Notes: a model not told the origin generated them from the letters alone. Numbered from the stretch's first letter, positions 24,804 through 37,060 are shown. The stretch: DNA of 64,000 bases from Augochlora pura (GCF_028453695.1 NC_135774.1:28830001-28894000); one strand, 5' to 3'. Translations and numbers: made by a program.

Positions 24804-27211
24804 AATATCAAGTTCAGAAAACAGATTACAAAAATCGACATCGGAGCGAACGCGTTCGCCGTCCCTCCGCTGTCGTTTAAAGGCGCGATTAGTCTGCGTT
24901 TCAAAGGCACACGTTCCCGAGATATTGCCTGAAAGTCGTAATTAGCATTATTATCCGGGTCCGTGGTGCCCCGTTCGCGGCGACGCCGATTCGCTGCACG
25001 TTGCATCGCGACCCGCTCGCGGAAATTATATCAGCGCGGGTCGCAAGTCGAATGAACAAACGCCTCCCGTGAACATAATTCGTCGTCGCCGACGGCGGCG
25101 TCGGCGTCGGCGGCACCGTCTGGCCAACTTTTACCGGCGGGCTATTAATTGTTCTTCCTCGTCACCTAACTGCGTCTCCCCGTCCCTCTCTTATCGCCGC
25201 ACGCGTTTTATATTAACCGGGGGCGAGGAGGGGTGGCGAGAGGGAAGCACGTCCCGCGGCGCTCGTGCTTAGCTACCTGTGTGCCAGGAACACGCGACTG
25301 TTAACTGCGAGCGTCGTTCGACGGCTGACGGCGGCGGCGACGACGACGACGACGTCGACGGGGTGTGTGTGCGCGTCGCGAAACCTTGCGCTCTTGATAC
25401 CCAGGCGACGTTCGCGAAATATTAATACGCGGCTTTAGGTCGCGGTGACTCGCGCGCGTAAACGACTCGCGGATGCGAGCAATCACGGCGAACCTCACTC
25501 CGCCGTCTCTTCCCCTCCTCCACAGACAACTATGCGGCACGGCGATGACGCCCCGACACGCGGGATAATTTTCGGGCTTTCAGCCGGTGTCGGAGACGCC
25601 CCGGAAATCGGCGCCACGTTTCGCGATGGATCGCGCGACCGTCGCGACAAGATCCGCGTCGAAGGGAACGTTTATTATCGCGGATCTTCCTGCGACTTCT
25701 ATCTCATAAATTATTTTATTTAATTATTATTATTATTTTAATTGGGTTGGCGGTATTTTATATTTATCGTACTAAACGCATCGCGTTGTTAAACATGACG
25801 TATAATCATGGTTCTCGCACTAATAGTAACTAATTATTTTTATCAAATTATTTCATCTATTTTTCCGAATAATTCTTTGTTTATTCGATAAATCCGGATA
25901 ACTTCGAAATCTCTCATCCGCCATCTTCGACGATATTTCACCGAGTGCCGGCAATGCATTCCGGTCGTCCCGCCGAGCGATTCGTCGATCGAAACGCGAC
26001 CGTGTTAGAAAATCCTCGCCCCGAGTAGAGTCTCGTGCTAGCTGAAATGGTGCCCAATGAGCGATGCAGTTGCGGAGCGTTGCCCTTTAAAGCCACGCTG
26101 TCCAGGCTTTACCAGCGAGTAAAACGGTCTTCGCCTAATCTACTTCCGTCGCCAAGGTAACCAAGTCGCTAAACATAAGGCCATCCGCCGCTCTATTCCC
26201 CGTCGCATAGGACGGCCGCGACGACGACTTCCTTGTCTCTTATTACTATTATTGTCCGTTATCATCGATAATGCATGACGATACCCGGGCTACGGCCGTC
26301 ACACAGAGATGCGCGCGGGGCACGTCTTCGGGGCATAGGCGATGGTGTGTGCTCGAGAGAGAGAGAGAGAGAGAGGGAGAGAGGACTTAGAGTGGCCCCG
26401 AGGAAAGTGTCCGCCGCGCCTGGGGACCAACTTTATCCCGACCTCGTTTTGTTGATCTTTTAACCCTTTGCACTTCCTCGTCCTTGAAGTGTCCCTAATA
26501 GACGGGGGCGATTTTTCTCTCTTCCGTCGTTGACCCAATTCGACGCTCGGATATTTTAACGGCGATGCGGCGGTGTTCTATTATTTTATACGGAACGGAG
26601 AATATTATGTTATCCTTGAATTATTATTCAAATAGCTACTAAAGAAGCTTACTAAGCTATTATAGCATTTATATTGAAATGTAAACTGAAATATTAATTT
26701 AATTAAATTATTATTGGAAAAATGGTACTTCAAATGCCTTTCTCTTTAGACTCGATTATTTACATATTAATCAGCATTAATATATGTCTTTTTGTTCAAT
26801 TTAATCCCGTGATTTTGATAACAGAATAGTTTACTTCGATTCAGAAAAATAATAGTGTAATTCAGCATATTGTTTATAAAATCGTAGGCATAATTGTACA
26901 GAGTCTATGCAAAATTTTACAAAGTGTATGTAAAATGGCGGTGGAAGTCGCGTTACGATTGCAAGATGGTTGGCTGTTGCGTAATTTCGGATCATTCGTC
27001 GTGCACGTTTTGTTTAAGAACAATCGGTGCCAGGGAACAGGGAAATAATTTGAAACGGGTGGGACGAGCTCCTCGAATTTCGCACTTTAAGCTGGTCTAC
27101 GTAACGAATCTAATTAATATTTCGTTCGGGGCGTGATTCGGCTGTGAACCTGGTTCGCCGCGCGGTGCTAGTGACGATTAGTCGGTTAAGCAAGGCAAAG
27201 CAAAACTACAC
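24804..27211. other. Intergenic; GC-rich, then AT-rich; no gene seen
   Basis: CGTCGG/GACGGC trinucleotide-like runs at about 25080-25115 and 25325-25362, and a GA run near 26357-26383. A lone CCCTTTGCACTTC end of the TTAA family occurs at about 26462. A GTCGCCAAGGTAAC word near 26150 resembles an RFX X-box, but a single imperfect match proves nothing. No gene recognised. Confidence 0.4.
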
Positions 27212-27322
27212 AGATAGAGAGAGAGAAAGAGAAAGAGCGAGAGAGAGAGAAAGAGCGAGAGAGAGAGAAAGAGAAAGAGCGAGAGAGAGAGAGAGAGAAA
27301 GACAGAAAGAGAGAGAACAGAG

Positions 27323-27356
<34 letters not shown>

Positions 27357-27498
27357 AGTGGAAAGAAAGCAGAAAGAGAGAGAGAGAAGCAGATAGAGAG
27401 AGAAAAGAGAGAGAAGCAGATAGAGAGAGAAAAGAGAGAGAAGCAGAAAGAGAGAAAAAAGAGAGAGAAGCAGAAAGAGAAAGAAGGAGAGGCAGAGG
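27212..27498. repeat. Long GA-rich microsatellite/minisatellite
   Basis: Nearly 290 bp of GA, GAAA and AGC-interrupted GA repeats, including higher-order units built on AGAGAAGCAGATAGAG. Frames across it encode only Ser/Leu/Phe or Arg/Glu repeats and are artefacts. Confidence 0.9.
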
Positions 27499-28829
27499 TG
27501 CGAAGCAGCCATGATAGGAGAAGCGTTCTGCTGCTAGAAACACTACGAACCATTTACACCCGGTTATTGTAACTTCAAAACTAAGGCAATTCTTTCGACC
27601 TACAGTATTTCTACTCGTGACAATTTTCTCCGTTTTCTTCTCTCTTTTTCTTCCTTTATTTCGAGCTAGTTTAATCTCTCTTAACCTGTTAGCTGAGTAC
27701 GACGCGTACAAACGTCATGAGAAAATAGCAATTTTATATCAGAAATGCTTCTCCTACAATTTAGGTTAAATTTTCATAAATCTCGCACACTTTAGAATAA
27801 TTCTAGAACAACTTTAAAGAAAACTATACCCAGTGTGGGCGATAAAAAGCATAAAATTTATTTTCAAAATATGTTGACACAACCTTAATACGTCACGGAC
27901 AGTCAACACTTTGACAAGGCTATTATTAAACTAATTGCGACATCGTAATTTTATTTGGTTATGTTTTATCCGAGTGCGTGGAATATTGTATTTTAATAAT
28001 AATATATTTATTACAAACAAGTAGGTTGTTATAGCATTCATATAACAGTTGTTAAGAGCTTACGTATTTTTACAAAATTTCTGAGAGAAAATTCGCAGCT
28101 TTTTTAAAACGAGTGGTTCGCGTTACAAATGTCTATCAAACGTCTAACAAATGTCTACCAAATGTCTAACAAATGTCTACCAAATTCCTAACAAAGTGAA
28201 ACTGTGCACGACAATGGGAGAGAGTATATAATTTTCCATAATTTTCTGACGAGGCTCGCCCACTGGTTTTCATATAACTTCCACGTGGTCGATGTCCCGT
28301 CTTTCACGGCCATACAGTCATTTAAAGTAGTTTCTAATACTAATTTCGTGCGGCTAAGAACGCCAGGTCTTCACAGATTCGCATTCGTTTAATAAGCGAT
28401 ACTACAAACGATTTATTAAATACGGACGACTAGAGAACTGTTCCAGCAATTCGTATAATTCGTCGTTCGTGCGCCAAAGGTTCGAAGCTCGGCCGCTTAT
28501 AGAAAGCGAAATTACACCCGAGTGATATTCCAGCGTGGAAACACAATTTTTTCGCAAAGTCTGATTTACCGTTGAAACTTTCCTTACGAACTCCGCTACG
28601 CGAAACCGCAACCCACTTTCTGCCCGGCCGTACTTCACAACGAAATTCACGCGTTAGTGAACTACTTAAAAATGTTATAACTTGAAGACTTATTTAATTT
28701 AGCAAATAGATTAGGGAGATTCATGCAAATAGCCCCGTCCACGGTCGTTGCGCATTAAGAACGCGGCGAGCAACGGGGAATTTTACTTTTCCGTTGACAA
28801 TCATTTTAGCACGTGTAAAACCGTCGCGC
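27499..28829. other. Intergenic; partial TTAA element and short tandem repeat
   Basis: At 27681 begins a second copy of the TTAACCTGTTAGCTG element also found at 10983; its right end is not clear. At about 28123-28196 an 11-bp unit, AAATGTCTAAC or AAATGTCTACC, is repeated about six times. No gene recognised. Confidence 0.45.
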
Positions 28830-28929
28830 NNNNNNNNNNNNNNNNNNNNNNNNNNNNNNNNNNNNNNNNNNNNNNNNNNNNNNNNNNNNNNNNNNNNNNN
28901 NNNNNNNNNNNNNNNNNNNNNNNNNNNNN
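28830..28929. other. Assembly gap (100 N)
   Basis: Exactly 100 unknown bases, followed directly by a GC dinucleotide run that may have stopped the assembly. Confidence 0.99.
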
Positions 28930-29494
28930 CGAGCGCGCGCGCGCGCCGCGAAAATTTCAGCGAAAACATGTGCGCGCGGTATAATAGAATTATACGCGCG
29001 TCGACAAAGGCGGAGTGCACCTTTGATTTTCTACGAGGAACATTTTCGTCCGGAGCGAAATGTCGCGGCGGGTAACGACGTTAAAAAGACGGCGATCTAT
29101 TTTCTAGGGTGATCGTTGCATTTTTATGCGGCCGGTAACTTGATCGCGTTTGCGTACGGCCGACGTGATCTTTGATCGAATCTTTTGTATCGAATTATTG
29201 GTCGAATGTGTCGACGAGTTATGTTATAGTTAAGGAATTATTATTTCTGTTATTGTCGTTTTTATTAATATTATTTATGTTGCTATATTTATTATTATTA
29301 CTATTGATGTTATTACTATTATTGTTTAATATTTAATAGAAGATATTGAAGCACAAATTATTGACAAAAGAAGGAATAATTTGTCATATTTTTCGGGAAT
29401 ATTTTTTGTTGTTTTAAGAGATCATTACTATCGACAGATTCTAATAATGAAGTATAAAAAATCACTAAGGAGCAGATGGAACGTATAAGAAATT
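28930..29494. other. Intergenic; no gene seen
   Basis: Starts with a CG-alternating run and becomes AT-rich, with TTATTA-type simple sequence around 29240-29340. Nothing else is seen. Confidence 0.5.
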
Positions 29495-29828
29495 TCAACC
29501 CTTTCTCTTTTTATGCCAATTCTTGGCTTTTTGCCCTTTTATGCCAATTTTTGGCTTTTTTGCTTTTTATACCAATTTTTGGCTTTTATGTCAATTTTTA
29601 GCTTTTTATGCTAATTTTTGGCTTTTAGGTCAATTTTCGACTTTTTATGCCAATTTTTGGCTTTTTGGCCTTTTATGGCAATTTTTGGCTTTCAATATCA
29701 ATTTTTGGCTTTTTATGCCAATTTCTGGCATAAAATAATACGTATGAAAAAACTATACGTATAATATAAAGGTTCGTAAGTGCTGCTGGTAGGTAACGTC
29801 CATGATGGCGCGGAGTGCAAAGGGTTAA
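29495..29828. mobile_element. TTAA-flanked element, copy F, filled by a minisatellite
   Basis: Begins TCAACCCTTTCTC and ends GGAGTGCAAAGGGTTAA. Most of the interior (about 29508-29733) is a tandem array of a roughly 22-bp unit, TTTTATGCCAATTTTTGGCT, in about nine or ten imperfect copies. The array yields a Phe/Trp-rich open frame that is an artefact. Confidence 0.6.
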
Positions 29829-30783
29829 AGAATATTTGCAAAAGCGTATTTCCAGCATACGTTGATTCAACATAGTTATATAGTTCAACGTACGTTTTCG
29901 AATTCGCCGATGCCTTCTGCGGTTAACTTCAGTCATATTTTCTTGATAAATACCATGAGATCCATGGTAAGTCTGTTGAATGGTGGAAGGGTGGAATGCT
30001 CGTCTGTTTACAGAGGAGAAGAGAGCAGTGGAAAAGAGACTCAAAAGAGTTTATGGGACACTGTCGACGGTAGAAGATTAAAGTGCAGACGTTGGAACGA
30101 TTCCAGATAGTTCTACGTTTAATGTCGAACGTGTTTGCTGCGATATTGATACGGGATCATAATAATTGTGAAATAAAGCGGTTATCACACTGATCGATCA
30201 GGAAAATAATATTAATGTGAATCAATATTAAATATGTGTATGTAAGAAATTTATAGTTTTTTCGAGGGATTCTCTTTTGCTTGAAATGGTGTAATAAAAT
30301 AAATGTAAAGAAACTTCAATTATTTTAAATAATCACGAGAATGTTAATGGTCCGATAACAGAAAATTTATTTAGCAAAGTATTAGTGTAAAACCTTATTG
30401 ATTTTTACGACGAATGTCTAAATCGTTTAAAATTTTTTAATTGGGTAAAATATTTAAAATATGTAAATCATATAAAATGTCTAAAATGTCTAAACTACTA
30501 AAAATGTCTAAATTGTTTAAAATGTCAAAAATATCTAAAATATCTAAAGTATCTAAAATATCGAAATCGTCTAAAACATCGAATAACAGAGAAAATCAGA
30601 AATCCCACGAACAATATCCGCGAGCAACTAGATTTATTCAACAACGTTTCCATTTGCAACAAGTTGTCAGAAGCAACGGCGAAACGACTGCCTCTGAAGT
30701 CGTAGTTCAGAAGAAACTCATCAAGTTTCCGTAATAGCAGAGTCGTCTAGAACGCTGTTCATAATCTTACGGCATGCAAAGTG
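29829..30783. other. Intergenic with a 10-bp tandem repeat
   Basis: AT-rich. From about 30430 to 30590 a loose 10-bp unit (AAAATGTCTA and variants) is tandemly repeated, producing a Lys-Met-Ser-Lys-rich frame of 97 codons. That frame is explained by the repeat and has no family match. Confidence 0.5.
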
Positions 30784-31194
30784 TTAACCCTTTGCACTCG
30801 AGCAGCGACTCTGCGGCACCGCTGAAATTGTTCCGCCACGTTGCAAAATAATTTTTACGCTGACAACATTCAGATTTAAAAAATTATAATTAAAAATAAA
30901 ACTGTTGGTAGGAGTTATGAAAATCAATTCCACACGTATAAAATGCATTTTTTCGCATAAAATGCACTTTGCTGCATAGGATACAGGTATCGCATAAAAT
31001 GCACTTTGTCGAACAAAACGCACTTTGTCGCACAAAACGCGCTTTGTTGCACAAAATAAAGACACCACAAGCCAGAAAGATGATCTCAGCTTCGCAGTGA
31101 AAAATGCCATAAAGCGCGGAGCGTTGGCGACACATAGCTCGAGTCCCTTCGTTAGATTTGCGCCGGCTCCTTTAGGCTCGGTTCAAAGGGTTAC
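30784..31194. mobile_element. TTAA-flanked element, copy G, with internal minisatellite
   Basis: The left end TTAACCCTTTGCACTCG is intact; the right end GGTTCAAAGGGTTAC is drifted. The interior repeats the family words GCGACTCTG, GCACCGCTGAAATTGTT and CACGTTGCAAAATAATTTTT found in copies A, B and I. About 30934-31060 holds a tandem array of 15-17-bp units of the type GCACTTTGTCGCACAAAA. Confidence 0.65.
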
Positions 31195-34146
31195 GACAAG
31201 AATCGCGCATTGTTCGGTCAACAACCCCGGCCGCGTCCGCCGCGGGAAAAGTCGCAGGTTCGTGGAACCGAAAATTGTTGTTCGCCATTCGGTCGCTCAT
31301 AAAAGGTTCACCTGCCATAGAGCAGGCCTCGCTTCTTCTTTTTTTTTTCTTCCAGCGCAACGCCGACCAAGCCTTCGAACATTGTTATGCGGCGCGCGGT
31401 GAACGCTACGTTCCTTTGATCCGTGAATTACGGCGTTTCAGTTCGCCACGAAACTTCCCATTTACTCCGTCATTTCCGAATCTGTGGCTAATTGTAGCTT
31501 ACGACGTTGTTCGAATCCACTCTCCCATTAACCGACCAGCACTGCAATTAACCGGAATTTCTCTATGAGATTCCGGGATACCGCCTCAAAGGAGGGCACG
31601 GAATTTATTGTTTCGATTTATTATGCAGTCTGCACAGTCGTTACCGTGCCCCTCCGGTCGCCGACCGCCTTTCTGGGGGAACAGGGAAAGAGAGAGATAG
31701 AGAGAGAAAGAGAGGGATAGATAGATAGAGAGAGAAGTAGAACAACAAGAGAGATAGATGGGTAGAGAGAGCGAGAGAGAAAGAGAGAGCAAAGAAGGAT
31801 TCGAAGGAAACAAACTGACAAGGGGTAGCTATTTTTCTATTCCCTTATTCCAACTCTGATGTAACGCTTTTGTAACATTTTGCAATCTGTGTGCAACGTA
31901 AATTTGTTAAAATAGATTATTAAAATAGTTTTTAAAAATATGTTTAAATTATACAAAAATGATAGGAAAAACTTCTGAAATTACAAGTTTACCCATCTTC
32001 CACAGTGGTGGAAATAATTCATCTAGATATTTCTACATAAACTGTACAATAATAGAACAAGAAAAAACCCACTGCTTTATACAATTAATTATTTAAAAAT
32101 TCTAGAAAAGGGTCTACAAGATTAAAAACAGAACAAAATATTCTAAAAATGACTGTGGTTATAAAAATTCACACAACTCGTTTCAACCCCCGTTGGTAGT
32201 TGCAGTGTCAAGAGAGCTCGAAAGAGGAAAAGATAAAGCAGAAGGGACCGAGAAAGGGGGAAAAAGAGAGAGGCAAACAGGGAGAAAGATCGTCGACTCT
32301 GACCCTTGTTCGTTCTTCCATTGAGCAGGGGTGGGGGGGTAACAAGCTTACCTCTCTCGCCGCGAACGAGGCCATAATGGAAGATTTAAATTTTCAACAG
32401 GGGGTTACGCACTCGCGCCAATTTGAATTCGGATCTATTTTATAATCCGGGCTATTAAAGTTGTCGCGGAAATTTGCATTCGCCCGTTCTTGCCGCGGCC
32501 CGCCCCGCGTCTCCGAAAAGTTTCGGCCGGAATGGGTGCCGGCAGCGTGACGAGCGACGAATGAAATTTATGAAAAGCGTCGCGCCGCGAGCGTACGTTC
32601 CCGCTGATCATTGTGCGGACGCGGAATCTGACCGCGCCGGCTCGCGTTTCTCTATTTCTGCTTTCCCCTCCGTCACCTTTGCGACTCTTTTATTCCTCGA
32701 CGAGTGAGAAACCGCTAATGAGCCGGGAACGAATCTCCAAGTATCGCGTTGCCGCCGCGAATTTATCGTATCCGTGCCGTTTCTGTTTCTGGCTGTAGAA
32801 AACCGAGACCGGCCGGATATTGTGTACCGAACTTTGCTTTACACCGCAGACTGCTTTCAAACTAGATTTATAATTGCAGAATCTCAAATAAAGGTAGTCG
32901 CGTGTACAGGGCGTGCTAAAAATCTCTGACAATTTTGAAATAGGGGATGATGGTTGAAGGAATTTTTAGAAGATTTTTGGGTTGGAAAAATGTTGTTCGA
33001 AGCATTGTTAAAGAGTTATTAGAGACCTGTGAATTTGACATAAGAATAGCTTGGCATAACCTTCGTAATATCTTGACATAACTTTGACTATATCTTGATG
33101 ACATAACTTTCACAATATCTTGACGTAACTTTGACAATACATATTTATTGTCCTAAATTTCTTTTAATTTTCCTTAATTTCTCTCTTTGACATTTTCAAA
33201 TTTATAAGAAAGTTTTGTCCAAATAATCTTTCCTACGTTAAATTAATGTCGAAATTTACCGAATTTATTTAAAGCATTTATTTCTTCACTGATAACCCAC
33301 GCGGGATTTTAAAAGCGTAACAAATAAAAAGCGAAATACCTGAGAGCAGATTCGCAGTTTTTTTTCGGAGGATTTTGATCCGAATTTCTCGACCTTTCGG
33401 CGAAGGTTGCGGAATTGTTTCGTCGAAATACTTTTCCCTGTTCGTTTTCGGGGACTCGATACTGCCGTTTTGTTCCTGCCGCGAGTGTATAGTGATCGAA
33501 ATGGATGACATTCGATCATGCCTACAGAATATACTGGATAAAATTGTTTAATAGTATTCGGTTATCTTTATACATTTCATTGTTGTCGAGTAAAAGGTAT
33601 TAAATTAATGATTCAAAAGTAGAAGCAACAGAAAATTCGTTTCTATTCTTTTGTATAATATTAATATAATTATTAATGTTCGGGAGCTTCGGCAACGGCG
33701 GATCCGAATTTCTTTCGAAAAACATGAACAACGCCGAGATATTTAGTAAACTCTGTGCGATATTTTCATTCGTCCGAACTGTGCGTTACCAACTTACGAA
33801 TCAGCGAGTTTTCGTGCGTATTATGGGAACGAAATTATTCGTATTTTGCAGAGGAAGCCGGGCGCGTGCACATCATCGAGCCGCGTATCAATTATAATTT
33901 CGCGTCTCGTATTTTTCATTTTCGTTAGAAAGTTGTTAATTAGCTTGGTTACGTTGCACGGGGCTGCAACGTGCTTGGGAAATGTAATTATACGGATCCT
34001 TAACAACCGTGCAACAAATATGTTTCTATAGCAAAACGAGCACCGAGACGTATGAAACGATGCGCCGGTATTTCGAGTCGGATAAGAAGATAGCAACAAT
34101 CGTTGATGTATAAGGAAAAATTGCCTCGTTTACGTTGGATCGCGAA
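31195..34146. other. Intergenic; GA tract and tandem repeats, no gene seen
   Basis: A GA/GATA tract at 31685-31790. A repeat of ACATAACTTTGACAATATCT-like units, about four copies, at 33051-33140. A GTACAGGGCGTGCTAAAAAT word near 32903 resembles the one near 16575. No recognisable gene. Confidence 0.4.
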
Positions 34147-34345
34147 TTAACCCTTTGCAATACGATCCTTCTCACGCTGCCATTGATTAGCACTGATTTA
34201 TTCTTAATATTTTCTCAAATAGGACCAAACAAATTTTGTTTCTTATTGTCTTTATTTACTTGTTACTTTTTTTATTTAAAAATTAATAATATTTATATTT
34301 AGTGGATCCTACATGAAATCTTTGTCACGAGTCCGACTCGTTGTT
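34147..34345. mobile_element. Fragment of a TTAA-flanked element, copy H
   Basis: Starts TTAACCCTTTGCAATACGAT and shares GATTAGCACTG, TTTATTCTTAAT and CATGAAATCTT words with 18600-18755. No clear right inverted end is visible. Confidence 0.4.
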
Positions 34346-34763
34346 ATAGTACAAGAGGTTATGTTATAATGCAATCGACGAAATAATTTCAAAAATGGCC
34401 GTCGTATTTCCAAAATGGCCGTCGCATTTCCAAAATTCCAATCTCGGCGACGTTATAAAACCCTCTCGACAACGATGACCGGTCAGTTTATTGACAATCG
34501 TCGATCTCGAATTTCCTCCAGAGATAAAAAATTGTCCTATTTGAGATTCGGCCGATAGGTCGCGAAGCGTTTTTAATACGAAAAATATTCGAATTTTTCG
34601 TTTGCTCGATAACCTGGCCGAACCCCGTATCTTTCTCGCCGCGAGTTACCCCGTCGAGCGTTGTTAATTAATCAAACCGGGGCGCGCGATAAAAGTTCGC
34701 GGGGATCGATGACGGATCAATGGACCGCGGCGCTGTTTTTATCGGCGGCGAAACGATTCCCCA

Positions 34764-34888
34764 TTAACAGTTTTACAGTTAACAATTTTTTTTTTAATCT
34801 AAACTTTGTTAGTATAAAAATTATTTCGTAACGTGGTAGAACAATTTTAGCGGTGCCGAAGAGTCGCCACTCGAGTGCAAAGGGTTAA
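34764..34888. mobile_element. TTAA-flanked element, copy I (truncated)
   Basis: The right half of the family: GCGGTGCCGAAGAGTCGCCA leading to CTCGAGTGCAAAGGGTTAA. The left part is cut or drifted, beginning at a TTAACAG word without CCCTTT. Confidence 0.55.
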
Positions 34889-34936
34889 TATGTGGTTTAT
34901 AATACTTAGTTTATTTCGTACACTAATGTGAGGTTA

Positions 34937-34960
34937 TACAGTCAGTCCCACAAGTATTCT
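34937..34960. mobile_element. Solo Tc1/mariner-like terminal repeat (candidate)
   Basis: TACAGTCAGTCCCACAAGTA has the look of Tc1-type transposon ends: it starts CAGTCAGTCCC next to a TA dinucleotide. No inverted partner or transposase frame was found nearby, so it would be a fragment. Recognition is from memory of insect Tc1-like ends. Confidence 0.35.
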
Positions 34961-36774
34961 TACCCTCGTTGCTTACGAGAGAAATCTGTCGAAATCAAGG
35001 AACGCGTGTAAGATTTGACGATAAACATTTTATTACGAATGAACACATGATAGGGTACACGAAGAAACACAATAAAAAATAAAAAAAATAAGAAATAGCA
35101 AAAATAAACAATTCTCATATCGGCGTCGGCTCCTCCGTTCAAACATTTGATTTCGCCGAGCGTTCTGTAACGGACTAAAAATTCGTTCATTAACGTTCCC
35201 CGACGGTCGCGGGCCCACGGTTGAATTTAGACGAGGAAATATGCAACAAAAACCGGCGCCCAGAGACATGTACGAAAGTTCGGCGGACACGCAATAAAAC
35301 CGCCCCCCCTCGTCGGCCGCGATTTTAAATGTTATTAAAAAAATTTTTTTTGCCCGCCACCGACCGCCTTGTCGCGCATATAAACGACACGCCGGACCGC
35401 AAACTTAGAAAATTTATTTTTTTTTCTCGTCGCGCCCCGGAAGCTGCTGAAGCCGTGGCGGGGGAGAGGAGAGGAGAGGAGAGCCGGGTTATTGCGCATC
35501 GAGGTGGCAAGTCCCCCATGAATATGTAATAAAATGCAGATGTTCGGTTAAGCACTCTTGAGAATCCTATAGATTTAATCTACTACATTGTAAGGACGCG
35601 GTCAATTATCGAGTAAATTTTTCCATGTGAACGTTTCTAATGTTTCGTTGCCGGCGACGCGACGATCTACCGATCTTGTCGTTAACAATTACATACGTCG
35701 ATTGCATGAGATCGAAAACGCGTAATTAATTTCCGTAAAATATAAATTAAAATAGACCACGATTTAATCCAAATAAAAATATCCATGGTATCGGAAACAC
35801 ATATTTAATCGAGCGAAAAATGCATTGTCTTACGTTCAGAAATTTTTCAGGAAAACAGTCAATCACCGCATATGGGTCAGAAGGGTACACGCTAGCCTAT
35901 CGATCATTTCGAGGGTGGTAGGTATAGTCATCGTTGGCTGAGCGGCAACTCTCGTTTGTAAATTTCGTTGGTGCCCGTCGGCTGACACACTGACGGTATC
36001 CCTCTGTACTTGATTTTCTTGGATCAATGTTAACGCGGCTCTAGAAGATCCATCTCTCACTCCCCTCTCCCTCTCTCTCTCCCTCTTTCTCCCGTTCTCC
36101 CTTTACACGTAATTCGCCCCTAGTTTTGGTATCCGGCATTAGTTTCCGTCTTTCGAGGGGGTTAGTTTTGAAGATGTTTCAATCAAGATCTCTGGCAGTT
36201 CACGGTTGGAGGAGCCTTCAGAGAATGTCGAGCCGCGGAATAGTGACGAGAAGTTTCCCGTGCTACGAGGGGGATGATCCCTAATGCACGTAAGTGGCCT
36301 CTAATAGTGACATTAGCTTAAGTGATTTATTCATGCGCTAAACAGAATCCGATATTTGCGTACGGAGCTATTCGAGCACGGACCGGGAACTGTTTCGCGT
36401 GTGTTACCATCCCCCGATCGCGCGTGTTTTCGGCTTGTTCGGCGCACACACTCGAACGTGAAATAATCGAGTACCCCTCTAGGCGATATATATTTCGCCT
36501 AGCTGCGAAACGATCGAGTGCGATTTATTAAAATTTCCGTACGCGAGACGGGAGAGCGGAAACAAGTTGCGCCCGGTCGAAACTGTTCGAAACAAGCTCT
36601 CGAAAGCGGAACGACTTTTACGCTGTCGAAGAACGATGGAAGATCCCTGAAAAATTTGCTATTTCTCGTTTTAATAGGAAATACAATGTCGCGTTTTTTC
36701 ATCCCTCGTTCGAGCCTCTAACCCTTTTGGTACGACAATCCGTTCAGTTCAAGTGACGCCGCGGAATATAGTAT

Positions 36775-36897
36775 TATATATAGTATATTATATAGTATTA
36801 TCATATAATATAATATATTATACATACAGTATTATTATATAGTATTATCATATAATATAATATATTATACATACAGTATTATCATATAGTATCATTA
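36775..36897. repeat. AT-rich minisatellite, period 47
   Basis: Words such as AGTATTATCATATAATATAA recur 47 bp apart, giving a little over two copies directly before the palindrome pair. Confidence 0.75.
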
Positions 36898-37060
36898 TTA
36901 GGTTGGAAACTATGAAACGGGCGTCGCAGCTGTACAAAGACTAAACGAAAACGCCCGTTTCATAGTTTCCAAAGATAGTATTAGAATGGAAACTATGAAA
37001 CGGGCGCCGGAGCTGTACAAAGACTAAACGAAAACGCCCGTTTCATAGTTTCCAACCTAA
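36898..37060. mobile_element. Tandem pair of mariner-like palindromic miniature elements
   Basis: Two 69-bp units (36904-36972 and 36987-37055) differ at only two positions. Each is itself a hairpin: TGGAAACTATGAAACGGGCG at its left end pairs with CGCCCGTTTCATAGTTTCCA at its right end, leaving a loop of under 30 bases. The pair is enclosed by TTAGGTTGG and CCAACCTAA, so the whole 163-bp block is also palindromic. TTAGGTTGG-type ends are found on mariner transposons. No transposase is encoded. Confidence 0.7.

Larger units (their letters stand above)
34346..36717. other. Intergenic; element fragments, no gene seen
   Basis: Includes copy I (see separate entry) and a Tc1-like end at 34937. The 35.86-36.3 kb part is balanced in composition with few simple runs, and a 65-codon minus-strand frame at 35863-36060, but I recognise no protein in it. 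Confidence 0.4.

Noticed and set aside
26148..26165. Possible RFX X-box
   Set aside because: A single imperfect match without a downstream gene; chance occurrence is likely.
27178..27711. 177-codon minus-strand frame resembling a hydrophobic protein
   Set aside because: Translation of the GA/GAAA array gives Ser-Leu-Phe repeats in all frames.
28123..28196. Regularly spaced short repeats considered as a CRISPR-like array
   Set aside because: Units are 11 bp and contiguous without unique spacers, and the genome is eukaryotic.
29523..29738. Phe/Trp-rich frame that looks like a membrane repeat protein
   Set aside because: It is the 22-bp minisatellite inside a TTAA element. The repeat, not selection, keeps it open.
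30441..30734. 97-codon Lys-Met-Ser-Lys repeat frame
   Set aside because: Produced by a 10-bp tandem repeat. No flanking gene structure, and the rest of the frame is not protein-like.
31505..31520. GTTCGAATCCAC resembling a tRNA T-loop
   Set aside because: No matching D-arm, anticodon arm or acceptor stem could be placed around it. No tRNA gene was found in the window by eye.
35863..36060. 65-codon minus-strand frame of balanced composition
   Set aside because: It looks somewhat protein-like, but I cannot link it to a family or to splice sites, so it is not reported as a gene.
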